Shown one piece after another: positions 38,095 to 50,500 of a stretch of 64,000 bases of DNA. The DNA lies in NCBI GenBank assembly GCA_004794785.1, contig SJOL01008500.1, positions 245,973-309,972 on the forward strand, in the 5' to 3' direction. The notes under the pieces were generated by a model. It was not told where the DNA came from. It made no database searches and saw only the letters and a program-made list of their open reading frames with translations. Position numbers and translations under genes: made by a program. Numbering within the stretch: position 1 is the first letter of the stretch; every line of letters starts with the position of its first letter. The stretch is from Opisthorchis felineus. Lineage: Eukaryota > Platyhelminthes > Trematoda > Opisthorchiida > Opisthorchiidae.

Positions 38095-39299
38095 GTCAAT
38101 ACCTTAAACCACTTTTGTGGATAATTATACTTTCTGTGACTAGAACAGTGTAGATACCTTTCTTACTATGTGGCAGTGGTTCCGCCGTTTTATCCCCTTG
38201 TAATAGACAGCCACAAGTAACTAAGCGGATCGGAGTAACTAATGACCCAGAAGTTTTCTAACGTGTTTATTATGGCCGAATATATTGATCGACATGGATA
38301 ATATTCAAGCGCGGCATAATTAAAAGAATTAAAAGTAAATCAAAAGTAACAAGAAATATTAATCAACCAGGTCTCACCAGCAAAAGGTAGATTTTCTAAA
38401 CAGGTTTTAAAGGCCAAATTGAGCCACGTAACTGAGACTATCATCGCGGCTTACCTATTAGTGGATTGTTATTGACCGAACACGACAGAGATGCTGAACA
38501 CTGGTTATCTTGTCATTTCGATCGCTCGGTCATTTCCATTCCGGATATTTCGGTCCCCGATCGTTTCCACCGCTGAAACTCCTGCTCTTACAGTCACCAA
38601 CTGATCTTTCTGGCTTAGATGAGTTTGTGGTTTACGGACTGCTAAAGCCACACTCAGTCCGCCCTATCAAAACTTAGATTATAATCAAAATATGTAATAT
38701 GTAATTATTCCACAACTAGCACACCTACTTTTACGACAAAAAGAAAAAGTCTGATCGCACGCAAATAAGCAGTTTCTCATGCGGCTATGTTCACGGACTT
38801 ATAAAGACAGAATGGAACCCCATCTCTAACACGCAACATATATCAGGATCATAGGATTTAGGATATAAAAGAATGAAAGGACTCGGTAATTGAGGTAGTA
38901 CTAACCTCGTGCTCTGTCAAACCGACCGATCCAGGTGGCTCATAAGGATGTTCTGTGTCTTCGGTTTCACTACTGAGGAGTACGATTGTAAGTTTGGTTC
39001 TCTGTGATCATGCATGTATGAACTCCATTTCCGTCCGAACAAGGAAATCGCAAGGTTGATACGAGTGAGCTAGAATTTCTGGACCTAGTGGTATCAAACC
39101 ATGCGTTGGAATCATTCGTTCCATTACCACTTCCCCAGTTCCCACCATTTTCCCAGAATATGTTTCCATAGATTGCGGATTTTATTTGGGGGGACGAAAA
39201 CCAGAAGGCTTTTTTTAAATTTGCACCAAGGCATCATTTACCATATTGGTAACATTTAATGATATGCGATAAACTTATGCTTCCACGGGGGTTTCAACT
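38095..39299. other. Non-coding, nothing recognised
   Basis: An AT-rich stretch without a recognised exon or repeat. Confidence 0.45.
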
Positions 39300-40770
39300 A
39301 TTGCTCTGGGCTATGAAATGCTCTAAGTTACTGATATGGCATGGGGACCAAAAAGCGGTTGCTGATGCATTACACAAGCTGACACCAACCGAAAAGCGTT
39401 AATCCACTGGAGGGAAAGCTCTAGCTTTGGTACAGTCATGAGAGAATTTGTCATCTTTATTATCCGGCGCTGCGATCACTGTGCAGGGGCGACGAAGAGC
39501 TGCAACAAGTTACGGGGTAAGACGATCAGCCAATGACTTGCCGAAGCCGGCTGAAGGCCTACCGACCAGTCGTACCGGCACCTCAACACAATCCAAGGTC
39601 ACCCTTTCAGCGTACTTCACTTCTTTTGATCAGCGGTGCAGATAAGCAGTCGGGGCACTGCAAACAGACAACGGCTGCAGGCTACTAACGAACTAATTAG
39701 GGGCCGAACCAATCACAATCAGGCAAATTCGAATAATCAATGCATGGTTCAGAAATGTGTCCAGGATGATTGCTTGTACACCGATAAAAACGTAGTGAAA
39801 GCTTCCATGACCGAAGCAAAGCTTTTTCTTGATAGAATTCCGGGGTCGGGACACACTGTACTGCTCATTTCAAGAATAAATGAACCGTATACCCGAATAT
39901 TCACATGGTTTTGGAATCAAATACCATCCAGGCGCGGAAACCCACATTGCCGATGAACTTCCACAACTTCAACTGGATGTTGTGGGTGTTGCAAATGACA
40001 CAATAGGTGTTAATTTTACCCTTGTATTCAAGGCATTTAGCCTTATCTATATTGGGTCAAAGTAACCAAGCCATAAGGGGCGGATCATACAGGCACACAG
40101 CTGTAACGAGCGCACTGTCCTCTTCGGAATGGCTGGCCACCTCACAACAAACTTACGGGTGAGTTCTCACAAGAGTATTCTTTGCATCACGAACTTCACT
40201 TGTCGATGGTTGTCTTGTGCGGAGTACACGGCTAGTTGCTCCATCTCAACTCATCAGTGAAGTTCTAGCCCGCGGATGTGAGAGTCACACAGGCATAGTT
40301 CTTACCAGGCGCCGCGTCTAAGGATGCTTCTGATGACAAGGGATTGCAAGACACTGAATACTTCATTCACCAGAGTACAGCTTGTTAAACTTCAAACAAA
40401 AGACCTACGCTAACTGGTGTACCAGTTCAACCTAGAGACTATGCTTGGAAAGATGGGTGAAACTAGAAACTAGCATTTCTCCGCTGCATCAGATATTCTA
40501 CCTGGATGCAATGAGCTTCTTTACCAAATCGCTCATCTGGCCCACCTCTCATCTTTGTTGGAAGATAACGGTCTGGTACACCTTAGGTCGACCCAACCAC
40601 GTGTTTCGACAATGTGGACTTCCCGAAGAGATACTCACGGAGAATGTGTTCAAATTTACAAGCCGTGGCGTCCGGCTGTTCACACGATTGAGTGTGAACC
40701 AAGTAATGGTAGGCAGGTATATTGGTTAATCCGGAAATTCCAAGTGTAAGATTCTCTAATGTGTGCTACA
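39300..40770 (+). mobile_element. Ty3/gypsy-like LTR retrotransposon pol remnants
   Basis: Three short segments in different frames resemble gypsy pol. GDQKAVADALHKL (near 39350) and YHPGAETHIADELPQL (39919-39966) both look like the end of the RNase H domain, which usually ends in a '.PG..N..ADALSRL' pattern. CGLPEEILTENVFKFTS (about 40614-40664) looks like the integrase core around its second acidic residue, where the normal TDN reads TEN. A shifted frame then gives ECEPSNGR, resembling the integrase SNG.AER motif. Stops and frameshifts are many and no LTRs were found, so this is an old, dead copy or two overlapping fragments. Confidence 0.5.
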
Positions 40771-41995
40771 AGAGAGATTCTGCACTCTGTTCTTCGTACT
40801 TAGGATCTTTTTTATACGAATTCTTTGCGTGTACCTGGTACGAAGGGGGTAGATTTGGAATGTTGGTACTGCATTTCCATCTGCCTGGTCCGTTACTCTT
40901 TCGACAGACCTCCAGAAAAGAGAACTGGGTGCTCCTGCCGGTATTTGAGGCGAGGCTAGTGTACAGCGTCATATCATCCATTTGTCAGAGCATTCTTTCC
41001 TCATTTTCATTATCGTTGCAAGTGTTTACGGTACGGAGTTCGCAAACTTGTCTCAACTCAGATTAACATCGCGAAGCTGTCATACAAAATCATCTTGCAA
41101 CGCGTACGAACGAACAACTTCTGTGTTGATCAACCCACATTAAAAACTGATGACTGACCGTATTTATTACCACCTGTAAATTATAGTACAGTGCATGCTG
41201 TTTTTCCGCCTGATTTGTAGATTATGACTTCCGGGGCGGAAGACTCATTTTCTTGTTTTTCATTGGAGTTTACTTCATTTTGGACGGATCTTCACATACT
41301 ACCTAAATAAAAACAATACCTCGCACCTATACTGCGAGTGACCCTTAGCCTGTTCAGAGCAACTGAGTACACAAATATGAGTACACAACCAGAAGCTTAC
41401 ACGCATACGAGGCGGAGCGCTAGCAATCGGTGTTCATTGTGGAGCCCCTCCACTGCCATTACTACGTACTCGGTGGACACGCATTTTTAAGCTATACAAC
41501 TTTCAGATAAGTAGTTGGCTTAACTACTGCACTGAATAGATGTGGCTTTGTAGGGAAATGAATAAGATTTTTTGATCTCACTAACCTGCTTCCTCAAGTT
41601 CTGTTTTGGGTTCATATGCACATTTTCCACTGCAACTGGAAAAATCCGATTTAATTCGGAACAAAAAGATTGTCCCACATTTCAGACAAGCTAAACTTAA
41701 AAACTGGATAAAAGAGACAAACCATCGAAGAGTTGTCAACGTCTTGGTCATAGAGTGCAAGCGAGTGCGCGCTTATACCTATCGGAGCACATTCTGTCGT
41801 GTAAGCAGGTAAAAATTGTCAGCTCACCGCCACGCCTGGGATGGCACGCCATTTAGCTACTTGCATGTGTATTTTAAATTCTCACTTTCTATACTTTATT
41901 TGCAGCAGTTCCCGGAGAGGCGGTGGGAGGAAGACATCGCCCGTTTTCTTGTGAATTGAGAAACTCATATGTGACATAGTTCACGCACACCTACG
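40771..41995. other. Non-coding, nothing recognised
   Basis: No recognised exon or repeat before the weak exon candidate at 41996. Confidence 0.4.
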
Positions 41996-42067
41996 ATGAT
42001 TGACCCCAACAGCATAGACACTAAACCACGTACGCCCCAAAGACGACATACAGTTAATGACCTCAAG
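41996..42067 (+). CDS. Weak candidate first coding exon
   Basis: An ATG opens 24 codons (MIDPNSIDTKPRTPQ...) ending exactly at a consensus donor AAG|GTGAGT in phase 0. The next candidate exon at 42430 is also phase 0. The peptide itself is unrecognised. Chance cannot be excluded. Confidence 0.22.
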
Positions 42068-42429
42068 GTGAGTCTCCCTTTGACGCTAGTCAATGAACTG
42101 CGCTATAGGTCATACGGACAAGCCTATCTGAATGATGCTCATCCTGTACTCTCAATTCCGTTTCCGTATCGCTGACTTATTTTTTGCCCAAGCTTCTGTA
42201 TAAATCGGATTGCTTTATGATAAATGTTTGTTCTTCCTCACCCACAACTGGTATTCTGATTTGTTTACCTTCGGGCGTTTTCAGTTCAGTCCGGATTTCT
42301 TCCTCTGCTAGATGACACGTGTTTCCAAACTACTGTTGCTACGTATTACAGTCCACGCATAAGCGCGCATACAATGCTTGAGTAAACGTTGAAAATTTCA
42401 TACAAATCGTGGTACGGGTAGCAATTCAG

Positions 42430-42525
42430 CCTGAGCATGAGGACGTATTTTGTGCGAGTAATAAATCAGATTTTCAAGAGCTGTCAGAGGCCCGTATTGG
42501 AGAATATCAAAACCAATTTAAACAG
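42430..42525 (+). CDS. Weak candidate exon, EF-hand-like N-terminal helix
   Basis: 32 codons open between an acceptor-like TTCAG and a donor CAG|GTAGGA, phase 0 at both ends. The end of the peptide, LSEARIGEYQNQFKQ, resembles the entry helix of the first EF-hand in calmodulin- or centrin-type proteins (L.EE.I.EF...F). No downstream exon with a calcium-binding loop was found in the following sequence, and the polypyrimidine tract is poor. It may be chance or a gene fragment. Confidence 0.22.
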
Positions 42526-42617
42526 GTAGGATTCTCCCTCCAGTGATCTACTAGAAATTATGTAGTGTGTAAAAATGTTTGTCAATTTCTATACAAACCA
42601 CACAAGGTATCTAAACT

Positions 42618-42905
42618 GATAGTGTCCCAAGAAAGGATCGCTTTTATGAAAACTATGACATGATGATAAATGAGCAACGAGGTGAGGAACCTGATGAATC
42701 TAACAGGGCCGAATTGTTCCTAGTCTGTAAATTTGGCTATGATACTGATGGTCCTGATTTAAGGAAATACCGTGGAAAAACAGAGAAGCTGTCACACCTA
42801 AGGTCGTGTTGCGTAACAGCCTGAGTGGAGATGGTGTCGGTTTGAAGAATTGCATATTGAAGAAGAGGAGGCCCACAAAACTGAGGAATTCAACACACTC
42901 ATCTA
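42618..42905 (+). other. Coding-like unassigned segment
   Basis: One frame (about 42618-42823) reads protein-like, with many charged residues (KDRFYENYDMM, RGEEPDESNRAELF, LRKYRGKTEKLSHLR). Another frame continues with FEELHIEEEEAHKTEEF. It looks like a frameshifted coding remnant, possibly of an unrecognised transposon or pseudogene. No family could be assigned. Confidence 0.25.
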
Positions 42906-43232
42906 TGCCAGTGGGAAAGCTTCCGGTGTGAAGTGTAATGTTTCAAAGGAAGTCCACTGGGGTAGTCCACTGGAGTAGACATCCGAGAGGGAAATAATAT
43001 CGCACTGTGTCGATCCAGACGTAGAAGTGAGCAGGAATGGTCAGAACAGCCGAAATTTTCATGGAGAATTCCACCGCACGGTAACGAGTACTGTTTAAAA
43101 ATAAATGAGCCTCTTCATAGGAGAGAAATATTATTCGCAACATAACCTCTCAGATGTACGGTGAGTCCTGTTACAGTAGAGCATAGAATAGTATAAATAA
43201 ATGACCGATTCCAAAACAGTCTTCCAAGAATA

Positions 43233-43312
43233 GCTTGAAAAACAGCTGGTAGACTTACTATGGACAAACTTTCGCCTTTGACACAAAGGCTTCGTCAGAC
43301 TAAGTGATTAGG
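43233..43312 (+). repeat. Single arm of hairpin repeat shared with 58884-59008
   Basis: The blocks 'AACAGCTGG', 'CTTTCGCCTTTGACACAAAG' and 'GCTTCGTCAGACTAAGTGAT' match one arm (read in reverse complement) of the inverted repeat at 58884-59008. Only one arm is present here. Confidence 0.5.
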
Positions 43313-44724
43313 CAGAAGACTGGTCAAGTTTTAAGACAGAAATAGCACCAATCAGCATAGTCCCTCTCTACTAGCAGGCTAAATCAGTGTTAGGTGTAGG
43401 CAAAGAGGTGTCGGTTGTTAGAGTTGGTCAGCAAGTGTTAAGGCAGATGGGGGAACTTACAGAAATTTGGACCAGGTGTAGGGTCTGGTTTACTTCCCAA
43501 AAGTTCTAAAAAGGCAGCTTAACTGAAACCAGTTGCTTTAGAGGAAGTCGTTGAACTTAGGAAAGGATAATCCCGTCAGTTCTTTACAGCCCCCGCTCAA
43601 ATCACTTGTGCTGCACCTACATCCGGTTAGTATCTGAGGGAAAATATAACCTAAAGTGCCAAATGGTTCCACTTCGTCTCACCGAACTGAAGTCATCGTT
43701 TCAAAGTTTCAGTAAAACTTCAGCACGTCCAGTCTAGTTTTCACCTCATCAAACCACCAATTCCTTGAATCATCAAATACCCGAATACTCAGTTTATTCG
43801 GAGCCAAGCTAGTTTCCAACGGATTTTCCAGCTGCTCTCTACCAACTGAATATTGAATATTTGCGAAACTCAAATTTCATGTTTCCAGTAGTTTTACCAA
43901 TGAATGCACTCAGTATCACGGGTTTTTAATCTCTTAATATCAATAGGTCGTTGTAGTATCGTTGTAGTTTGCGTTTCAAGTGTATGCTTGAAACAGTGGC
44001 ACTAGTTACTGTGGAGCTCTTCGTTTTGTTAGTTATGTATTCTATCAAGGCACGCCACAACAAGTTGGTAAAACACGGACTACCGCAAAACAAACAGAAT
44101 GTCAAGGACAAATTGGAGAGTAGTAGAGTGAAACTGGAGTGAGTCGGTCTATCAGTGAACCGTCGTAGTGGTGTTCGTTACAGTGCTTCTCTGGATGAGG
44201 GGTCATTGCACGAAAGAGGGCTCCGTGGTATCTTTTGGGGTGAGGGTGGGCTATCTGCGTAGATGTTATGTAGGACCGTGGAATAATTGCAAAAGCGATT
44301 GTCAGAACTTCCAGTAATTATTTTCTAAACAAAATATTCTGTAGTCTACGACTGGGACTGATCCTTTTGGAAATACAATGCAGCTCCTACTGAGCACCTC
44401 TGATTGTTAGCCTATGTTTCGGTTGATTCCTAAAAACAATTTATTTGAGCTACTCGGTATCCTGATTGTGGTGGTTGAACGTAATTTTTTCCCTTGCTTT
44501 GTTTTCGTTTTCCAAAACGCCGTCATCGGAATTTCCACTCATATGAAATTCATCTGTGTGAATCGACGTTATGGTTGGCACTAACCAGTGACAAAAACAG
44601 TCTACTGCAAGAACGCCACAAGTTCAAACTGAAAATATTTCGAAATGGAAAATTAAATCCCGTTTTAGGTTCGAATTGTTCCAGGTTCGAGCTGCCGATA
44701 TCTTGAAACAAGTTTTATCCAACA
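43313..44724. other. Non-coding, nothing recognised
   Basis: Short frames only. No family resemblance or repeat was recognised. Confidence 0.4.
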
Positions 44725-44806
44725 TCACAAACGAGAGATTCAGCTGGGTTCCAAGTGAGTCTCTCGCAAAACCAAATTTGTTTGCAGATGAGTGTATTTC
44801 GCCAAG
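44725..44806 (+). repeat. Foldback element, copy 4 (internal fragment)
   Basis: 'ACAAACGAGAGATTCAGCTG', 'GGTTCCAAGTGAGTCTC' and 'GCAGATGAGTGTATTTCG' match the middle of the foldback family. Both termini are missing. Confidence 0.55.
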
Positions 44807-46104
44807 TTTTATCCACTTTACCGGGGACGGAGTCATAAGTGCAGTGACAGGAAAGAAGTGCCCTGACGTGGAAATTCGGTCGCTTCCATTGTCTAGTCAG
44901 GTGGTTAGTCCACATCGACTTCGCAGCAATAATTAGTTGACCGTAGCGTGGTTGCACTAGATTGGTGAGTAAGCGAGTCCTGGGTAACAGTTTAGAATTC
45001 ATAGAGCAGTAAATAGGGTAAAAGTGGTTGCAACAGGAGGTACACGTCCACTGTCCACCAAAGCGCATCATATTTTGAGGTGCAAATTTGGCTAAATCTG
45101 ATTTGGCATGGAACAGGCCACGATATGGAAAGGCGAAGTGATAGCTGCTAGGCAGAGGGTCTTTGCGTTTCCCTGGTTAAGGCCTGGATGACTTACCATG
45201 CCAGCCATGGGTCATCCCACAATCTATGGCAAGAAATCGACCCTAATTGTCGTCATGCTCTCATATTTTACATGAATAATCAGGCTTGTGTTTGTCTGTC
45301 GTCGTGCTCTAGGCCTGTGCTGGGCGAAACTCACAAATGATGCCGGCTGTCGATAACGTCCTATTCTGAAATGACAATCAGATGTAGGCATTTCTCCCCT
45401 GATTAGTGGCATGAACTTCTTGCTATTGATCACCTATCCTATAAACAGAAGACCTTCTTGAACTAAGTTCATGCTGTTTCACTGTCCCTTTACTCTTCAC
45501 TAGAGCACTCTTCCGAGTGGTTTTATGACATCTAAGCGCTTCTATTTAATACTACTGTGTTGCTGTCAGTGATGAGCCCACGCATGCCGGCAGACAAGAA
45601 TTTCCTCACTGAACCAGTAAAAAGTGTATAAATCCCCAAGGGTAGCCAACAGTAACACTAACAGTGGTTTTCGACAGGGTAGGTAGCATTGGGAAGGAGT
45701 GAATCAGGTTGTGAGATTTTGTAGCGTGGAGGACTCTGGAGGATACTCGGTTTGAATTTGTTCAGCTAGTTTCTCTCAGTGTAAGATCATCCCCATCATC
45801 ATCATTATCATCTTCGTCATCATCATCATCATCATCGTCATCATCACATTTGCCTAAGTGCTCATACAGGCGAACCGTTAATCACGCACTGCTATTCTTT
45901 CCAAAACTAAACATCTCAGAGTGATGTGAAGCAAATCTTTTTTGACCTGCTCGCTGGGCTCACCCATTGGTTCGCGAATTTTCCATCATCGATTAAGGAA
46001 GCTTCAACAGTGCTGTTTCGTGAGTGCTTCTGCGACATCGCTAGAGGAAAAATCGCACATAAATGCATTTTTATTTGGAAGGTAAAATAGGTTGCTTGGT
46101 AGAC
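44807..46104. other. Non-coding with trinucleotide repeat
   Basis: No exon was recognised. It contains the CAT/ATC repeat at 45794-45847. Confidence 0.4.
45794..45847. repeat. (ATC)n imperfect microsatellite
   Basis: A run of ATC/CAT units interrupted by TTATCATCTTCG. In one frame it would encode a poly-Ile, -Ser or -His tract, but no exon surrounds it. Confidence 0.9.
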
Positions 46105-46415
46105 ATAACACACTATTCATGAGGTTGTTGGAAACTTGTTGACATCCCACTGCCGGTTTCGCCCTTCTTGGGGCTGATCAAGTAGGCGCAGAGCATCATA
46201 AATGAGAGGTTCAATTGTATTTAGTTGAGTCTTCTGTCGAAAACAAATTCGTGTGCAAATGAGAGTATTTGTCGAATTCCGTCTAATTTAGGTCCAAGTA
46301 GAACATAAGGTTGAGGGAGACTTAGGGACTGCGCCTACCTGTTGAGCACCAACAAGGACGAGACCAGTCGAGGAACGTCGAAGAGTTTTCGGCAACCTTG
46401 TGAGTAGTGTGTTAC
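46105..46415 (+). repeat. Foldback element, copy 5 (both outer ends visible)
   Basis: The left end 'ATAACACACTATTCATGAGG' is mirrored at the right by 'CCTTGTGAGTAGTGTGTTAC', which defines the outermost ends of the family. Inside, 'GTTTCGCCCTTCTTGGGGCT' (left arm) is mirrored by 'GAGCACCAACAAGGACGAGA' (right arm). Part of the left arm is deleted. It has no coding capacity. Confidence 0.75.
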
Positions 46416-47275
46416 TTTTGGACTGTTTTGGTGTTTGTTCTCAATCAGAACTAGAGACGCCTCCGTCGGCCGTCCATCTTGGCCCCATCAGGATTCCAGT
46501 GAAGTTATCTATAGGGTGTTTGAGGCAAGATCACTATGGCAGTATCGTCAAGATCTCTTTTGACAGAATGACAGCACGAGTTGGTCCTTTCGGTTTCGGT
46601 GTCCATTTATTTCACTTTTTGGTATTTTACACCAGTCGACTGAAGAGATGCAGAAACCTCGGAATTTGAGTTCCGACTTGATCTGCCATCTGCGGACCGA
46701 AAATCACTCGCTTTTTCTATAAGGATTGATGTCATTGTGGAAAGATGGGCGATAAATTGATCTTGTCGCGTTGTTTATATGAATTCAAACAGGTTAGTGA
46801 GTTTATGGTGAAAAAATAGTAAAAATTAAGAGAACAGTCAGAATTGTTCGAAACTAATAATGAATGGTGCGGTCAATAATGGACGAAGAACAATATTTAG
46901 GTTTGTAACGTCATCTCCAGCAGTGGTCTCAGAAAAAATGAGCTATCCAGAAATGTGCTTCATGTTAAAGAGAATAACCTGTCATTAGTTGTTCCTTCTT
47001 CAATAATCTGTGGCACTAGACACTGGGGCTATCAGACATTGAGGTGGCTTTTCTAGCCTTTCAGTTTTTGGGTCGATACAGGCTGTTTCGCCGACCAATC
47101 ACGTGTCCTACATGTCCCATTTGTGTGTCTTCTTTATGAGGCAGAAATAGGGAAATGAAGAAGCAGCGTTGTGGGTTCCTTGGGATGCCATAAATCCATT
47201 AGTCGCCACGTAGGCAGTACCAGATGTTTGCAGCGTCTGCGTTCATCAAGCTGTTGTGTTTTGGATAAGTAACTG
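46416..47275. other. Upstream region of the galactosyltransferase gene
   Basis: Should hold the 5' untranslated region and promoter, or an upstream non-coding exon. No TATA box or initiator could be chosen with confidence. Confidence 0.4.
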
Positions 47276-47555
47276 ATGAGGTTTCGGTGGATTTACTCAC
47301 CTAGGAGGATCCGTTCCCTTATGTTTATGCTTTTATGTATATTTCTTGTCATTCTGGTTGTGCGGAAGCAAACAACACGAGAATGGCAGTGGGCTAGGAG
47401 ACAGCATTTTGACAGCCCCTTGAAAATAGAAATAAACCGTTTTCTAACTATTGAGCTGGCACGTTTGTTACGGAGAAGCATTCCGCCTGTGGAGGATGTC
47501 GGAGAGATGTTCATGGAAGAATGGTTCAAACGGGAAGAGACATTTTGTTCAGAAA
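47276..47555 (+). CDS. B4GALT-family exon 1: cytoplasmic tail, anchor, stem
   Basis: Starts at ATG with a short basic tail ([11 protein letters not shown]), then a hydrophobic anchor [15 protein letters not shown] at residues 15-29, typical of type II Golgi enzymes. A charged stem follows. The donor A|GTGAGA at 47556 leaves phase 1, matching the acceptor of exon 2. No homology fixes this exon; the topology, the splice phase and the position support it. Confidence 0.65.
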
Positions 47556-50500
47556 GTGAGACAAACGCTTGTATGCATAATGAGCTCCGTTGTTATGCCA
47601 CTGACGAATTGAGATAGCTAGATAGTTTTCAGATTGCTGATTTGGATGTGGTCAAGTGGAGCTAAGTTATTGCACTTTCAACAACCGAATGTCATTTTAC
47701 AGCTATTCAGATTATATCCAGCATTGCACATCCAAGAAAGCAAATTTCGTTTATTCCTGTGCCGAATCTGTTTTTTTCATGACTGATTTTACGTTCTCCT
47801 TTAGTTGTGGTCACCTTGATTTTTGGTTACCGATGAAAAAATGTCTGATGCTTGGAAGTCGGTTTTCCCCGATCAGGTATTAACTGCAGCAACTGGTATT
47901 AACAGTGGAAACTGAAGTCACCTGCAACGCGACTAGTCCCGTCAAATCCAACTGATTGACTCAACCTAGTGTCCAGTTTTTAGGCAACTTATCCCGAAAT
48001 AACAGGATTGTTGTACTCGTGTTTCAGGAGACACTCTCAATCTACTGTTCTTGCGGAATCAGTTAGCAATGCTTCACTAGTTCACACCCCACCGTTCCAC
48101 TTGAAGTTAGAATCGGTTACTATTCACCCTGACGGTTCCACCGGTACGCGCTGGTTTCTAAGGCCGGTTATGTGGCAGTTGGTCATACCCTTTAGGGCCA
48201 AGTAAGCACGACTAAATCTGCAGCACCGGATAATCGGTTGAGTAAGGAAGCCAGCTATTGTGCATGTTGCTGTTAAACGTCGATGTACCTCTATTTTAAA
48301 ATTCAAACTCCTTCCTATTACTCATTCACTGGGCTTTTAAATGCATTTTTCTGGATCTGTCTAACAAAAAAACGTTTTGCGAGATTCACTCATTTGTAAA
48401 CTAGTTTGGTTTTAATGAAAAACTTAAGTGAATCCCAGCTGAAACCAGCGTTTTTTATATTTTTCGACTGAGTGTGCCACACAAAGGACGATTCATGTTT
48501 CACTTGGCACGATATTCAAAATATCGCAGTATATTTTCTTGAAGGAACATCATTTATAAGTTTGCTGAAAGCAGTTCGTGTCCTTCTTCGGGCTCACCTG
48601 GTTGGCGCCGTCTCCAAGCTTCCGCCAGCCTTATTTTCCACTACTTGGATCCAAACTGTACGCAATTCGCGAACTACACTCATTCTGAAAACAATTTGGT
48701 TCTAATCGGATACCCAAATGAAGGGAATAGCACCTTAAACGAGAGATTCAGTTAGATTCGTTAAGATCCAATTAATTTGCAAATGAGTGAATTTCGTTGG
48801 TCCTATTTAGGTTCAAGTAGAACGTAAAGTTGACGGAAACTCGGGGACTGAGCCCCAAGAACGGCAAAACTGTCCGTGGACTGTCGAAGAGTTTTCAGCA
48901 ATCTTGGGAATAGTTTGCTTCAAGAAAATACACTTTGGCATCTTGAACATCGTGAAACATCAGGCGGCCCTTGTGCAGCACATGCAGTTAAAGCTCATCA
49001 CGAATAAGAAATTCAAACGAGATTCTGCTGAGCCTCCCAGTATAGCCGAATTTGGTTGAAAATGAATGTACTTCTTCCCATTTGGGTTCAAGCAGATCAT
49101 AATGTTGACGGAACGGACTGCGCCTATCTGATGAGCCCGAAGAAAGTCAAATTCGGTCGTGGGTTGTCGAAGAGCTTTCAACAGCCTTATGGTTAGTGTT
49201 GTGTTCAAACAGCATTTTGCTGATGGCCACAAATGCGACAGTCAACTCCGAGTTGACTGTGTAATTTGTCACCTAACACAGGACTGTTTACATTTGAGGG
49301 CTTCATGAGGTCATTCAAACTAGGTCAAATAAACTTTCTGCGTCACATACGTCGTTCAGAACGATGCCTGTTTGGTTTGTTTAAGTTATGCATTCGGAAA
49401 AGACATTTCGTTGTGTTTACAAGCCAGTGTGGCCTCATAACCCAATACAGCTATTCCAGTTGATTTGCTCCGTTATAAACAGTGTCCCGTCGTTCAATAA
49501 GTCTGGTTGTCACAGTCCTACTCACTGGCGTCGAGGTACGACACATTTACGCTGTGAAGGACACTCCAACGAAGTTATTACGGGTGACAGGGTGCCGAAG
49601 TGAGAATGCGTTTCAGCTTCTTGTTAGAACACTGAGGGTGTTTTGAGGGCAATACGCGTCATGCGGCAACACCGTTGTCTTGTTCACACATCTTCAGTTG
49701 CTGAAGGATCTCAGGGTTGAAACTGAAAAGGGAACGCTGGACAGACACTTCGCTTTCAATGATTCCTGCCCTGGGTGGTACATGTTACAAGTAGGACTAA
49801 ATGTAACGAAAGTGAATCATCTATATTAAGCTAGACGTGGGATCAGAAAAATCTGCATGTTTGAATGAAGGTCATCTAACAAACGGACACTTGTGTAGAC
49901 TATATGGGAAATATGGCCTGGTATTTGCCAGCGTCAGACGAGAAAGCAACGCTAGGCCAGTTAAGCTGGAGGAAATGGACAAAGTTCATCCGTGTACGAA
50001 GTTAGGGTTTGGGGATTTGAACGACTATAGCCCCGGCAATCGTGAGGTGACGTGGTCCGGTCGCCTTGAATAGGTTTTTTGGTACTTGGTACACGGTCAG
50101 AAATGCTTTGCCCGATTAACGGTATGCCCCATGTGAGCTGAGTGGGCTAGAATAGAAGTCTAGGTTTTACCTCTACATTTCATGGAGAGTCACTCCGGGC
50201 AATTTTCTCTAGTCAGTTTAGACAAGCATCATATTGTTGGTAGTGTGAGGAGATTTGGGAATTTGTGTGTGTGGAGATTTCGTCCTGAAAGTGAAGACAA
50301 TCTATGCTGAAAAGCCGAGAAGCACTGTACAGCTGTTTCATCCTATAAGTAGCTCAGTGGAAGAATAAACTTCACCCGATGAGTGGAACTTCCATCTGAG
50401 AAGTCGTTGCTCGAGGAGCCAGTCATCACGTGTGCCCACGTGATGTGGATCCCGTGATTGAAGGATGAGCGGCGCTATATCCTGTCTGAGTGCGAGTTAA

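Noticed and set aside
45794..45847. Possible CRISPR-like or coding repeat
   Set aside because: It is a simple ATC microsatellite with no spacers and no surrounding exon.
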